The notes: generated by a model not told the origin, from the letters alone. A stretch of DNA of 58,049 bases from Candidatus Woesearchaeota archaeon (GCA_016192915.1 JACPTF010000015.1:1-58049), one strand, 5' to 3'. Positions 1-8,462 are shown, numbered from the stretch's first letter. Translations and numbers: made by a program.

Positions 1-1
1 T

Positions 2-247
2 TCATTTTAGTTGCCATTTTTTCCTCCTGACCGTGTAGCAAGTTACCACCCTTGTTTCTTCCTTTCTTAATGTGTATATCACAACTATCTCCTTGTCTTT
101 CAGCTGCAGTTGCTTTCCGTAGCGCAACTCGCCCTTAACCATTTGCTTTATCACTAGTTCGCCATGTTCCAGGCACGCCTCAGCTTCTTCCTTTGAAATG
201 CCGTCTTTCAGCATCTCCTCCTTAGCATGCTGGGGAAACGTAATCAT
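2..247 (-). CDS. DUF4258 family protein, possible toxin-like
   Basis: About 81 residues. The pattern of an N-terminal FPQHAKEEM segment, a GE(L) turn and a closing VVTCYTVRRKKW strand resembles DUF4258, a small family distantly related to RelE-type nucleases. I prefer the ATG at 247 over a TTG two codons upstream. The stop lies two bases from the window edge, so the gene is complete. No antitoxin partner is visible inside the window; it could lie beyond the edge. Toxin activity is inferred only from the family. Confidence 0.6.
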   Translation of the reverse strand: MITFPQHAKEEMLKDGISKEEAEACLEHGELVIKQMVKGELRYGKQLQLKDKEIVVIYTLRKEETRVVTCYTVRRKKWQLK

Positions 248-299
248 TATCAATCACTTACCAAATAAGTATTTAAAGTTTTCCATCAAGTTGCATTGT

Positions 300-617
300 T
301 CAATCCACAGTGAAAAGCCCGCTGCTGCTGTCAACCTTAAACAGACCTAAACGGGCACCGGCGTCAAGCCAGGCGTGGGCATAGCTCGCAGCAGCAATGG
401 CTGTGAGGACATCGCCTTTCTTTGCGAAGTGCTTTGAGTCGCTCAGGTAATTCTTTGCCATCGCAAGGAAATCAACTGCTGCTTTGTAAGCTTTGGAATT
501 TTTATCGGCAGCTGCAATTTTTACTAACGTTAATGCCTCCCCAGTCATTGACCAGTACCTTTCCAACTTGTTCTCTGCCGCTTCGTTACCTGTTATGTTG
601 TTGCTGTTAGTGAGCAT
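300..617 (-). CDS. DUF357 family archaeal protein
   Basis: About 105 residues ending in a helical segment with AKNYLSDSKHF, SYAHAWLDAGARLGLF and a short tail, which matches the archaeal DUF357 family (function unknown, all-helical). The reading frame extends upstream to a TTG at 680, overlapping the end of the upstream vapC; I chose the internal ATG at 617 because the extension is Phe-rich and unlike the family. It follows vapBC on the same strand and may be co-transcribed. Confidence 0.7.
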   Translation of the reverse strand: MLTNSNNITGNEAAENKLERYWSMTGEALTLVKIAAADKNSKAYKAAVDFLAMAKNYLSDSKHFAKKGDVLTAIAAASYAHAWLDAGARLGLFKVDSSSGLFTVD

Positions 618-663
618 TGCAAAAATGGAACTGCCGCCTTTTAAAAGTGTTTTGGAAAAAAAT

Positions 664-1032
664 TCAATTGAGAAAAACAACTCCGGGCAAGCCCTTCAAG
701 TCCGCGTCACTCGTAAGCAGGTTTTCATTAAGAAACTGTGCAGTGGAGTAAATGACTGAATCAACAAGATAAAGCTTGTGCTTCAGCTTATTATCGGCGC
801 TAAGCAAAGCAATTGCCTGATTTAAGTCCACAATAGCACTTCTGCCCAGCACAAATGCAAGGCGCTCCTTCGTCAACTCAGGTTTTTCCTTCGCATACTT
901 CAGCTTAATCTCTGCAAGGCAAACAGAAGGTGTAAATATTTCCGCATCGGAATTAACGCGGTCCTTAACCGGCAACCCTTTTTTGCTCCCCGCAAAGTAT
1001 TCAATCCATGCGGATGTGTCAAAAACAGTCAT
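664..1032 (-). CDS. vapC: VapC-type PIN-domain toxin
   Basis: 122 residues with the PIN-domain signature: an Asp near the N-terminus in VFDTSAWIEYF, an acidic residue in CLAEIKLKY, an Asp in LVDSVIYSTA and a final TSDADL. These are the residues that bind Mg/Mn in this RNase family. It starts 10 bases after the stop of a small ribbon-helix-helix-like protein, the usual antitoxin-toxin order. The cellular target (tRNA or rRNA in known VapCs) cannot be read from the sequence. Confidence 0.85.
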   Translation of the reverse strand: MTVFDTSAWIEYFAGSKKGLPVKDRVNSDAEIFTPSVCLAEIKLKYAKEKPELTKERLAFVLGRSAIVDLNQAIALLSADNKLKHKLYLVDSVIYSTAQFLNENLLTSDADLKGLPGVVFLN

Positions 1033-1042
1033 TCAAAAAACC

Positions 1043-1243
1043 TCAGTATCTGTCGTGGTGCTCCCTAACGAAAGGCTTCATTCCCTTGTCAACACCAAAC
1101 AGGTCTTTTGTGCGTGGCTTTATAAGCTCCTTAAACATCAGTTCGTTAACTGCACTGGAAAGCCTTCTCTTGCCAAAAACCTGCACCATGGCCTGATAAA
1201 CATCCCGTCTTAGCAACAATGTTGTTTTGACTGCGTTTTCCAT
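1043..1243 (-). CDS. vapB: VapB-type antitoxin
   Basis: 66 residues. A short N-terminal strand (KTTLLLRRDVYQ) followed by two helices looks like a ribbon-helix-helix DNA-binding domain; the C-terminal half would wrap the toxin. It precedes vapC with a 10-base gap. A dyad lies between its TATA box and its start, as expected for autoregulation. Confidence 0.75.
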   Translation of the reverse strand: MENAVKTTLLLRRDVYQAMVQVFGKRRLSSAVNELMFKELIKPRTKDLFGVDKGMKPFVREHHDRY

Positions 1244-1262
1244 AAAACATCACCGTAACCAT

Positions 1263-1285
1263 AAACGTATACGGTTTATTTAAAT
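1263..1285 (-). promoter_or_regulatory. vapBC promoter and operator-like dyad
   Basis: TTTAAATAAA-type TATA element (about 1276-1285, minus strand) roughly 35 bases upstream of vapB. An imperfect palindrome, AAACGTATACGGTTT at 1263-1277, sits directly downstream of it, where an autoregulating antitoxin would bind. Confidence 0.5.
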
Positions 1286-1309
1286 TTTGTGTTTTTTTGC
1301 CATAATTTG

Positions 1310-1555
1310 CTATACAAATTCAGGCGGCCGCTTTTTTCTTATAGTTATTACCAGTTCCATGTCAAGCTGCCTGTTGTAGAAGACAGTCCTCTTCTTCAGC
1401 TCAGAATACCTGCTCACCTTGGCGACTTTAAAATCGTGCTTATCCAAAATTTCGAAAACTTCTGATTTTAGATGGGCGGCAATTGTATGAAAGTATTCCT
1501 TATACTCCTCAAAGTCCAGGATGCTGTGATTCACGAGCACGAATTTCGTTTTCAT
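1310..1555 (-). CDS. hypothetical protein, 81 aa
   Basis: I do not recognise this protein. It is 81 residues, charged, with no signal peptide or membrane segment, and ends in a basic stretch (TIRKKRPPEFV). It is divergent from the phosphatase-like gene at 1606, with a short shared promoter region. The compact alpha/beta pattern and location next to vapBC leave a toxin-like role possible, but nothing in it shows that. Confidence 0.5.
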   Translation of the reverse strand: MKTKFVLVNHSILDFEEYKEYFHTIAAHLKSEVFEILDKHDFKVAKVSRYSELKKRTVFYNRQLDMELVITIRKKRPPEFV

Positions 1556-1605
1556 TTTACCCGCCCTTAGTAAAGTTTATATTGCCTGGATGCGTAATTT
1601 AGTGC

Positions 1606-1929
1606 ATGAAACTGCTCTTTATCTGCAACCAGAACCAAAACCGCAGCAAAACGGCGGAAGAGCTGTTCAGCGACAGGTTTGAAACCAAGTCTGCCGGGCT
1701 TTATAATGAAAAGCCAGTGACTGAAAAACAGCTTAATTGGGCTGATGTTGTGATAGTTATGGGAGAAGAGCAACGGCATGAGCTTTCCAAGAGGTTTCCC
1801 AAGCTGTACATGCGAAAACGCATCCTTTCGTTGGACATTCCAGATGTTTACCATTACAACCAACCCGAATTGATTGAACTTCTGAAAAACAAAGTGAACG
1901 AGCTACTGCCTATTCTAGCCACTCGTTGA
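1606..1929 (+). CDS. low-molecular-weight protein tyrosine phosphatase-like protein
   Basis: 107 residues. The N-terminal FICNQNQNRS matches the C(X)5RS P-loop of LMW phosphatases (Cys8, Arg14), in a version seen in the short COG4551-like group. An Asp in LDIPDVYHY near the C-terminus is the likely general acid. The start is the ATG directly before the first beta strand. The 3' end overlaps the convergent gene at 1910 by 20 bases. Substrate unknown. Confidence 0.75.
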   Translation: MKLLFICNQNQNRSKTAEELFSDRFETKSAGLYNEKPVTEKQLNWADVVIVMGEEQRHELSKRFPKLYMRKRILSLDIPDVYHYNQPELIELLKNKVNELLPILATR

Positions 1930-2116
1930 ACTGCCTTACTGCTTCCTTCTTTGCCCTGAACAGCTTTGTTTCGGCTATGGACATTTCAGGAAGCCTCCTT
2001 GTTACCTTGAACAGTTTCCCAATGCTGTTCTCTAGCTCTGCCAAGGAAATTTCCCACTTTTTGTTAAATGCCTCTTCACTTTTCTCGCCGCAAACATTAA
2101 ATACTAGCCAACACAC
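1910..2116 (-). CDS. hypothetical protein, about 68 aa
   Basis: The open frame runs upstream through the tRNA gene at 2176-2247, so the real start must lie downstream of it. A GTG at 2116 gives 68 residues, mainly two charged helices (SEEAFNKKWEISLAELENS and AKKEAVRQFNEWLE). I do not recognise the family. The 5' edge of the frame is made of a diverged half-copy of the tRNA, so the start is uncertain. Confidence 0.4.
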   Translation of the reverse strand: MCWLVFNVCGEKSEEAFNKKWEISLAELENSIGKLFKVTRRLPEMSIAETKLFRAKKEAVRQFNEWLE

Positions 2117-2127
2117 AGCTTTCTTCG

Positions 2128-2169
2128 CTGAGGTGACAAAGCTTAGTGGCTTTAGTTGAGCTACGGCAG
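2128..2169 (-). repeat. diverged half-copy of the adjacent tRNA
   Basis: This stretch aligns without gaps to tRNA positions 2205-2246, offset by 77 bases, with about two thirds identity. It includes a 13-base exact match (CTGAGGTGACAAA) and the 7-base TGAGCTA. It covers the 5' half of the tRNA (acceptor to anticodon stem) and looks like a remnant of duplication or integration. Confidence 0.5.
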
Positions 2170-2175
2170 TTTGTG

Positions 2176-2247
2176 AGCCGCTATCGGGAGTTGCGCCCGA
2201 ACCTCTGAGGTGACAAATCTCAGCGCTCTCTACTGAGCTATAGCGGC
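2176..2247 (-). tRNA. tRNA or tRNA-like gene, anticodon UGU (Thr) or GUC (Asp)
   Basis: A full cloverleaf folds on the minus strand: 7-bp acceptor (GCCGCTA/TAGCGGC), 4-bp D stem (GCTC/GAGC), 5-bp anticodon stem (CTGAG/CTCAG) and 5-bp T stem (TCGGG/CCCGA), all perfect. The loops are abnormal: the D loop (AGTAGA) lacks the GG pair, the T loop (CGCAACT) lacks TTC, and the anticodon loop has nine bases. Centring the loop gives UGU; matching the 3' side to usual tRNAs gives GUC. The T discriminator favours Thr. It could be a degenerate copy. Confidence 0.6.
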
Positions 2248-2559
2248 TTTTCACATCCTGCCAATTTCTTTTTCTGAAAAGAACTCCCTTAAATACCCAA
2301 GCCGGGCATCTGTCCACTGTCCAGTGCCTTTGCGAAAAAGGCTGTAGTGGCAGAATTCAGGCCCTAGAGGCGCTGCGAAGCCATTGCGCAAAGTTTGCGG
2401 AAATGTCCAGTGCTAATTGCGGAAAAGTTGAAAAGATTTCGGAAAATTAAGTCAAATCAGAATAACTGCCAATGCCGCGAGGCTTCTTTATTACCGATAT
2501 GGCGGCAACGCAACCTTTTCCCAGAAAGGTTTAAATAATCGGCTTGCAACAAAAGCGCC

Positions 2560-3297
2560 ATGGCTTTGGGAGTGAGAAAATTCATTGCTGTAGCGATGTT
2601 TGCGCTTCTTTTGGCAGTAGTGCTTTCTCTGGCTGTAACTGCCGCTTCCGGCCCTTCTGCGGCAAGAACAGTCAAGAAAGAGGAAAAGCCGCAGCCAAAA
2701 GCAGGCGAGGTAACTCCTGAGGAGGCAGCAAAATACAAGTGCAGCACAATAGATACCATGAGGGAGCGCATAAAGTGCAGGCTGCAGCTGAAGGAAGAAA
2801 ACGAGTACGATTACCTGCCGGAGGAGTGCCGAGCCCAAGTAAACGAGTCAAGGGGAAAATGCGTTTCTGACTACCACAAGTCACAAAACTGCTGGAAGTC
2901 ATTGAAAGATGATGAAAGGTTTGACTGCGCAAAGAAATCCTTCGGGCTTGTTGGAACAGTTGCCTCGCAGAAAGCAGTATGCGACGGCTTAACTGGCCAG
3001 AACCGGTCGGACTGCATATTGCAACTCAGGGACAGGGTTGATGCTGTTGTCAAGTTCAGGATTTACAACCTTGAGGAGAAAGCCCAAAGGCTTATCGAAA
3101 AAGGGCTTGCAACTGAAGAGGCCGCCACTAACTTCATTACGCAGATGGAGCAGCAAAAGCAGAATTACAACGATGCCAAGACAGTTGCCGAAAAGAAAGC
3201 AGTCATAAAAGGCGTGCAAAGGCTCTGGAAGGAGTTCATTTCAAACGCCAAAGGAAAAGGACAGGGGCAGAAGAAAAATGAAAGCAATAGCGCGTAG
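2560..3297 (+). CDS. secreted Cys-containing protein
   Basis: 245 residues. A signal peptide or N-terminal anchor is clear: basic start, then a hydrophobic run to about residue 28 ending near TAASG. The mature part has eight cysteines in the first half (KCSTID, KCRLQ, EECRAQ, GKCVSD, NCWKS, DCAKK, VCDGL, DCILQ), then a long charged helical tail rich in Glu, Lys and Gln. A TATA-like TTTAAATAATC lies about 25 bases upstream of the ATG. Function unknown; the paired cysteines suggest disulfides outside the cell. Confidence 0.6.
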   Translation: MALGVRKFIAVAMFALLLAVVLSLAVTAASGPSAARTVKKEEKPQPKAGEVTPEEAAKYKCSTIDTMRERIKCRLQLKEENEYDYLPEECRAQVNESRGKCVSDYHKSQNCWKSLKDDERFDCAKKSFGLVGTVASQKAVCDGLTGQNRSDCILQLRDRVDAVVKFRIYNLEEKAQRLIEKGLATEEAATNFITQMEQQKQNYNDAKTVAEKKAVIKGVQRLWKEFISNAKGKGQGQKKNESNSA

Positions 3298-3544
3298 GGT
3301 TTTAGTTTTAGCAATAATAGCTGCGGTTGCGGCAATTATGCTAATTAGCGGATGCTCCTCACAGCAGCAGCAACCACCGCAGCCAGCCCAGGAAATTACA
3401 CAGCCTCCAGCACCGCAGCAGCAGCCAGCCCAGCAACCTGCAGAGCAGCAAGTTCCAGCCGCAACACCCGTAACTGCCGGAGAGGATGAAATCTACAGCG
3501 ATAACCTCAACCAGTCACTGGATGAATTAGACCAGCTTGGGTAA
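3278..3544 (+). CDS. putative lipoprotein with lipobox
   Basis: 88 residues. A basic N-terminus and hydrophobic helix lead into LISGC, a bacterial-type lipobox with the invariant Cys at about residue 26. The mature chain is a Gln/Pro-rich linker followed by a short acidic end (EDEIYSDNLNQSLDELDQLG). It overlaps the upstream secreted-protein gene by 20 bases and probably shares its mRNA. It matters because an Lgt gene is also present (15810-16607), which would lipidate such a Cys. Confidence 0.7.
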   Translation: MKAIARRVLVLAIIAAVAAIMLISGCSSQQQQPPQPAQEITQPPAPQQQPAQQPAEQQVPAATPVTAGEDEIYSDNLNQSLDELDQLG

Positions 3545-3621
3545 ATAAAAAACCGGCACTGCACCGGATACCTTCTGAAAGATTTAAATAGTCCTGCACT
3601 GCTGTCTGCAAATGCAAAAAA

Positions 3622-4137
3622 ATGAGGTTTTCACCCGTAGAACTAACAAAGGACCTGGCAAGCCTGACTTACCAGGATGTGATCAGGAGAAGGCTGATGA
3701 CGCCCTTTCTTATATTTGCCTCATTCCTGCTGGCTTTTGCCACCACAAGGGCGATAGCGTACTCATTCCCATCAGTAAACCTGATAATAGGCCTTTACCA
3801 CATCCACCACTTCTACTACGGCATTGCGCTGCTTGTTGCATCAAACTGGATAGCCCTGATAACGAACAGGCCATGGCCAAAATACTTTGCAGCAGTGCTG
3901 TTCGGGTTTGGCCTCGGAATCATAGCTGACGAGCTTGGGCTGCTGCTAACGTGCACATCCCCTCAGTTGCTGCAATGCAACTATTACGCAAGAATAACCC
4001 TGGACATATTCATAACGATTGTGGCAGCCTTCCTCTCAGTGCTGTATTTTATGCCGGTGCTCAGAAGGTTCAGGAGGATAACCTATAGGACCCTGATGCT
4101 TATGCTCGGCGTGTTCAGAAGAAGACGCCTATCCTGA
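3622..4137 (+). CDS. polytopic membrane protein, unknown family
   Basis: 171 residues with about four membrane segments: roughly 25-47, 60-75, 85-105 and 128-150. Conserved-looking motifs are LYHIHHFYYG between helices one and two and GIIADELGLLL after helix three; the His and Asp/Glu residues could bind a metal. The C-terminus is very basic (RRFRR, FRRRRLS). A TATA box (ATTTAAATAG) lies about 35 bases upstream. Function unknown. Confidence 0.6.
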   Translation: MRFSPVELTKDLASLTYQDVIRRRLMTPFLIFASFLLAFATTRAIAYSFPSVNLIIGLYHIHHFYYGIALLVASNWIALITNRPWPKYFAAVLFGFGLGIIADELGLLLTCTSPQLLQCNYYARITLDIFITIVAAFLSVLYFMPVLRRFRRITYRTLMLMLGVFRRRRLS

Positions 4138-4165
4138 TTGCTTATTACGCATTTGCCGGATTATT

Positions 4166-4183
4166 ATTCTTTTAGGAATAATT
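4166..4183. promoter_or_regulatory. palindromic operator-like site upstream of metK
   Basis: ATTCTTTTAGGAATAATT, an imperfect palindrome just upstream of the metK TATA box (about 4195-4204, CTTTATAAAAG). A near-identical site (16 of 18 bases) lies at 47526-47543 upstream of the HTH-CBS regulator gene. Confidence 0.5.
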
Positions 4184-4227
4184 TTGTCACGACACTTTAT
4201 AAAAGAGAATATTTTGCAGTAGGTCCA

Positions 4228-4287
4228 ATGGCGGCAGTAACGGTTTTCGCTGCTAAAGCTGAAACAAGAAAAAGGAGGGCATGCTGA
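4228..4287 (+). CDS. possible 19-aa leader peptide of metK
   Basis: A 19-codon frame, [19 protein letters not shown], begins about 28 bases after the TATA box, where a leaderless transcript would start. It ends one base before the metK ATG; its last codons contain the AGGAGGG ribosome site of metK. The layout fits translational coupling or a leader peptide. Its translation is unproven and it could be only a 5' UTR. Confidence 0.35.
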   Translation: MAAVTVFAAKAETRKRRAC

Positions 4288-4288
4288 A

Positions 4289-5473
4289 ATGGCAAAGGTA
4301 ACTTATGTAACATCTGAATCGGTAACTGAAGGACACCCGGACAAAATCTGCGACCAGATTTCTGACGCAATACTTGACAGCTTACTGGCACAGGACCCGT
4401 ATTCAAGGGTGGCTGTTGAATGCCTGACAACTACAGGAACGGTTGTTGTTGCAGGTGAAGTAACCACGCGTGGCTTCGCGGACGTGCAGACAATCGCCAG
4501 AAGAAAGCTCCGCGAGATAGGATATACAGACCCCCGCTTCGGCATAGACTGCGAGGACGCAGGGGTGTTGGTTGCTATCCACGGGCAGAGCCCTGACATA
4601 TCACAAGGCGTTGACAAGGAAGGAGCAGGAGACCAGGGAATGATGTACGGCTTTGCAACAACAGAAACGCCTGAACTCATGCCGCTGCCAATAATGCTTG
4701 CACACAAGCTTACCAGAAGGCTCGCCGAGGTCAGGAAGACAGGAGTCATAAACCACATAGGCCCGGATGGAAAGTCACAGGTCAGCGTTGAATACCACGA
4801 CGGCGTCCCAAAAAGGGTAAGCACGGTAGTCATCGCAGCCCAGCACACTGACGACAAGGATGAGGACACGCTGAAGCAGGAAATCCTTGAAAAGGTAATA
4901 AAGCCGGTGTGCGGCAAATACTTCGACAGCAGCACAAAAGTCCACATAAACGCAACAGGCAAATTCGTGATAGGAGGTCCTGAAGGCGATACGGGCGTGA
5001 CTGGCAGGAAGATAATCGTTGACACATATGGGGGTGTTGGCAGGCATGGCGGGGGGGCATTTTCCGGGAAAGACGCCACAAAGGTTGACAGGTCTGGTGC
5101 TTACGCTGCAAGATGGGTTGCAAAGAACATAGTCGCTGCCGGGCTGGCTGACAAGTGCGAGGTGCAGCTCTCGTACTGCATTGGAGTGGCAGAGCCGACA
5201 TCAGTCAACGTTGACTGCTTCGGCACAAACAAAGTTGAAGAGGATAAAATTGTTGCTGCAGTCAAGAAGCACTTCAAATTAACGCCAAGATGGATTATTG
5301 AAACGCTCCAGCTGCGCAGGCCAATCTACCAGAAGGCGGCAGCCTACGGCCACTTCGGCAGGAACGACCCGGACTTCACATGGGAAAGGACTGACATGGC
5401 AGAGCTGCTCAGGAAAGAGTGCGGGATGACTGAAAAGAAGGCAACGGTGGCTGCGGTTGTTGGGGAGGATTAG
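4289..5473 (+). CDS. metK: S-adenosylmethionine synthetase, bacterial type
   Basis: 394 residues. It makes SAM from methionine and ATP. Bacterial/eukaryotic MAT hallmarks are present: [12 protein letters not shown] at the N-terminus, the GAGDQG loop, the [15 protein letters not shown] phosphate loop (near residues 250-265) and the C-terminal YGHFGR. Archaea usually carry a different MAT family, so this gene probably came from bacteria. A strong AGGAGGG ribosome site lies nine bases before the ATG. Its product feeds the MTA-salvage genes at 27.4-30.6 kb. Confidence 0.95.
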   Translation: MAKVTYVTSESVTEGHPDKICDQISDAILDSLLAQDPYSRVAVECLTTTGTVVVAGEVTTRGFADVQTIARRKLREIGYTDPRFGIDCEDAGVLVAIHGQSPDISQGVDKEGAGDQGMMYGFATTETPELMPLPIMLAHKLTRRLAEVRKTGVINHIGPDGKSQVSVEYHDGVPKRVSTVVIAAQHTDDKDEDTLKQEILEKVIKPVCGKYFDSSTKVHINATGKFVIGGPEGDTGVTGRKIIVDTYGGVGRHGGGAFSGKDATKVDRSGAYAARWVAKNIVAAGLADKCEVQLSYCIGVAEPTSVNVDCFGTNKVEEDKIVAAVKKHFKLTPRWIIETLQLRRPIYQKAAAYGHFGRNDPDFTWERTDMAELLRKECGMTEKKATVAAVVGED

Positions 5474-5521
5474 TTTTTACTTTCTTTTGCAACAGCATAT
5501 CCAAAAACTTTAAATATTAAG

Positions 5522-5535
5522 TTCACTATAGTGAA
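5522..5535. promoter_or_regulatory. palindrome TTCACTATAGTGAA
   Basis: A perfect 14-base palindrome just after a TTTAAATATT box (5510-5519), where it would cover a transcription start. A sister site (TTCACTATTGTGAA) lies in the promoter of the iron-transport operon. A second TATA (ATTTAAATAG, about 5573-5582) lies closer to the gene at 5673. Confidence 0.5.
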
Positions 5536-5672
5536 TTAACTGTGCTGTTTGTGGCGAACGGTTAAAAAGAACATTTAAATAGCCACAGAACATCCCCACT
5601 TACCAGAGTTGGGCGTTTGTGGAGTTTAAAGAATAGCCGTTACAGAAATGTTGGAAAGAAAGGTAAACAAAG

Positions 5673-7715
5673 ATGGTTGACGATACTGCAGAAATTGTTA
5701 GCGAGAAAGGTTTAGAAGCCGCGATAAACGGCAATGGTAAGCATCAGCCAACGAGTGACAATGGAGTTAAAAGAAGGGAGTACATACCATTTGTAACTGA
5801 TGATAAAAAAGAATTGCAGGTTGCAGCTGATTATTTGCAAGAAAGATTAGGCCAACAACAAAGAGAAGGGTTAGAGTTAACCGTGCTGCAGTTTCCAGAT
5901 CCACTTTCAGCTGTAAACTTTTGGAAACAACATCCACTTGAAGTGCCTTTGATAATTGCTGACAAAAGGTACCCCGAATCACCAACTGGCACAGCACTCA
6001 AGATTTTCCATTCCGAAATTGATCCAAAACTTTGGACGGCAATTATAAATCCATATACCGTAAGAAATCCAAATGCAAGCCCAGTGGAAACGATTAACTT
6101 AGACCTGTTTGTAGAAACAACTTTAAGAGAGTATGGAGAAATGCAGGCACATAGATCCCAGGGCATGGAAAGTTTAACAGGTGACGAACTCGCTTCCGAA
6201 GCAAAATCATTAGTCGATACTATCGAAGCGTATTTACCAAAGTTTAAAAATTATCTTGTCAGAAGAGAATCAACTTCAACTAAACCTGCAATAGCTCCTG
6301 AATTAATCAGCCACGAACTAAGGCTCACAGCAGTGATAAAGGCTTTGAAAGACAATTATGGAAATAGGGATGCGGTATCAAGCCGAAAGGTTGATTTAGC
6401 AACCGAGTCACTTCACGAACTCTTAAATGAATCATCACCAGGACTTACTTACGTTACTTTTTCAGAAAAGGAAGGAATATTTATACCAACTGATGTTCTC
6501 GAAAATAAGGGCCAAACACAATCACCTGTTTACGCTATTAAGAGATTCCAAACGCTTCAACAGGCTAGGTACGTTCATAGCCTTTCTCAATGGCTGGAGA
6601 ATAGGAGAAAAGAGAGACAAGCGAGGGACGAAGTTGGTTACATGCAAGTGCCACAGACCTACTGGCCATTAAAGGTAAACGGCTTTAGCGTTATTTTCAT
6701 GGACGCAATCCAGGGCCAAGACCTTCTAACTCTATTACCAAAGATAAACAGCGATATAAAAAGTGGTTCAAAGGATGCCGAATCACTGAAGTATAATATA
6801 ATCATAGCAGCACTAGACAATTTAGCTTACTGGCAACACGTTTCGCCACAAGCGGCTAAGGATATAGGCAATTACGAGTTACAGCCAGTACAGATAAGGC
6901 AGTTTAGCAGAAATGCAATAACAGACAGCCGAAGGACCCTTGAAAGAGTCACAGAAACCACACTAAGTGAAACAAGCAGAACAGCTGTAAACGAAGCGGC
7001 AGCCGAATTAGCATCGCTATTAAGTGAAAAACCTGCCTTAGGTCTTGATTCAGGTGTAAAGAATATACGCATGACAAACACAGGAGGCAGTATGCTTTCA
7101 CTAGTAAACGTCGCGAATGCGTTATGGAGTGTTGACTTACCATACGAGTGGAGAACGATACACAAGATGCGTGATGTCGTAAGGCTCTTATTCGCACCAG
7201 CAGCAGGGCTAAACGAAGAAGAAATAAATAGATATGCCGCTTATATATTGCTAAGAGGGGAACATTTGGCCACTACTGCCATAGGCGGTGATGCTGCAGG
7301 GCTTGAGGATCAAATGGGCATGTTGAGAAGTGGAACACAAACGGGCTTATCGGTTGTTACACTTGAAAGGAGGGGAGTCTACCACGACTTGTATGCGGTT
7401 GCTGCGGCAGAAGCTGCCAGAATGACTACAATAATTTCACAGGTGTTCTTGAGCAAGGTCAGGGCTGGCATGAGGGGCGAGCTGAAGACGACGCTGAGCC
7501 AAAAAGATTTAATGGACAAATTTGGAGAATTAACTACAGAATATCAAATGTGGGCGCAAGTCGGCTTGAGGGCCACTCATCAACTTGAGAGAATTTTAGG
7601 GGGAGAGGCTAATGGCAGAATTGTGCCAGGCTTAGAAACTCTTTTTAGCACTTTGGAAAAGACACCCATCAATCCTGACAGATTACCGGCCTATAAACCT
7701 TTTATGAAGGTTTGA
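5673..7715 (+). CDS. large hypothetical protein with kinase-like middle region
   Basis: 680 residues, soluble, not assignable to a family by eye. From about residue 290 it resembles a protein-kinase/APH-type fold: a strand with Lys (VYAIKRF), a helix, then a hinge-like FSVIFMDAIQGQDLL. Further on, GLDSGVKNIRMTNTGG resembles the D...KN catalytic loop, though the usual DFG/DFD metal site reads LVNVAN and looks lost. Base composition is AT-richer than its neighbours, suggesting transfer. It may be a pseudokinase; confidence in that is low. The ATG follows AAAGGT. Confidence 0.55.
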   Translation: MVDDTAEIVSEKGLEAAINGNGKHQPTSDNGVKRREYIPFVTDDKKELQVAADYLQERLGQQQREGLELTVLQFPDPLSAVNFWKQHPLEVPLIIADKRYPESPTGTALKIFHSEIDPKLWTAIINPYTVRNPNASPVETINLDLFVETTLREYGEMQAHRSQGMESLTGDELASEAKSLVDTIEAYLPKFKNYLVRRESTSTKPAIAPELISHELRLTAVIKALKDNYGNRDAVSSRKVDLATESLHELLNESSPGLTYVTFSEKEGIFIPTDVLENKGQTQSPVYAIKRFQTLQQARYVHSLSQWLENRRKERQARDEVGYMQVPQTYWPLKVNGFSVIFMDAIQGQDLLTLLPKINSDIKSGSKDAESLKYNIIIAALDNLAYWQHVSPQAAKDIGNYELQPVQIRQFSRNAITDSRRTLERVTETTLSETSRTAVNEAAAELASLLSEKPALGLDSGVKNIRMTNTGGSMLSLVNVANALWSVDLPYEWRTIHKMRDVVRLLFAPAAGLNEEEINRYAAYILLRGEHLATTAIGGDAAGLEDQMGMLRSGTQTGLSVVTLERRGVYHDLYAVAAAEAARMTTIISQVFLSKVRAGMRGELKTTLSQKDLMDKFGELTTEYQMWAQVGLRATHQLERILGGEANGRIVPGLETLFSTLEKTPINPDRLPAYKPFMKV

Positions 7716-7757
7716 AGAGAAGAGGAATTTTATATTTATTAAGGAGAGCCAACAAAT

Positions 7758-8387
7758 TCATAGCATTTCTTCTAAACCTTGTTGCACACCCTTAGAAATT
7801 ACTAAAGCCTCAGCTTGTGTTTGAGTCCTTGTTACCTTAATGTAAGCGTCATGGGGTATTACTAAAAAGGGCACCCGAGACTCAGGAATAGCTTCACCGA
7901 GTAAGCAGCTCAACAAGGCACGATTGAGGCCCTGATGACCAACAACGCCAACAGCACCATTTTCGTACAGTCTCAACATCTCATCAACGAATGGTCTCAC
8001 TCGCACAATCAGATCAGCGTAGCTTTCTCCGCCGGGGATGCGAAATCCAAACTTATCCTGTTCCCTTTTTGAATAGGCATCGCTGTACATCCGTTTAGCT
8101 TCTTCAGGCATAAGTCCATCAAATATGCCCAGTTCTAACTCGCGCAGTCGCGGGTCACGCAAGATTTCTATTGTAGGATGGTATTTCACTATCTCTAAAG
8201 CAGTTGCGACAGCTCTTACCTGGGAGGAGCTGTATATAGCATTAAGCGGCTCATCTTTAAGCATTTCTGCCAACGATTGAGCCTGCCTTCTCCCCTCATC
8301 CGTAAGGTCTTCTTCCCGCTGTCCTATGTGCCTTCCATCTATATTCGACTGCGTAACTCCGTGCCTCACGAGGTAAAATAGTGTCAA
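7758..8387 (-). CDS. histidine phosphatase family protein (phosphoglycerate mutase-like)
   Basis: 209 residues. The RHG motif is at the N-terminus (FYLVRHGVTQSN; catalytic His9), the second Arg/Ser region is SSSQVRAVATA, the acid is in LRELELGIFDGL, and the second His is in VVGHQG. This is the complete active site of the branch that includes cofactor-dependent phosphoglycerate mutases and small phosphatases. The substrate is not predictable. It is convergent with the gene at 5673. Confidence 0.85.
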   Translation of the reverse strand: MTLFYLVRHGVTQSNIDGRHIGQREEDLTDEGRRQAQSLAEMLKDEPLNAIYSSSQVRAVATALEIVKYHPTIEILRDPRLRELELGIFDGLMPEEAKRMYSDAYSKREQDKFGFRIPGGESYADLIVRVRPFVDEMLRLYENGAVGVVGHQGLNRALLSCLLGEAIPESRVPFLVIPHDAYIKVTRTQTQAEALVISKGVQQGLEEML

Positions 8388-8462
8388 CTTACCATCCCCA
8401 ATGCGCCAGTAAAACCCCTCCCTTTAAGAAGGTTACTATTTTAAAGGAATAAAAATATGAAG

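Noticed and set aside
4303-5079. Long minus-strand open frame within metK
   Set aside because: Antisense shadow of metK; Pro/Ser-rich translation without a plausible fold.
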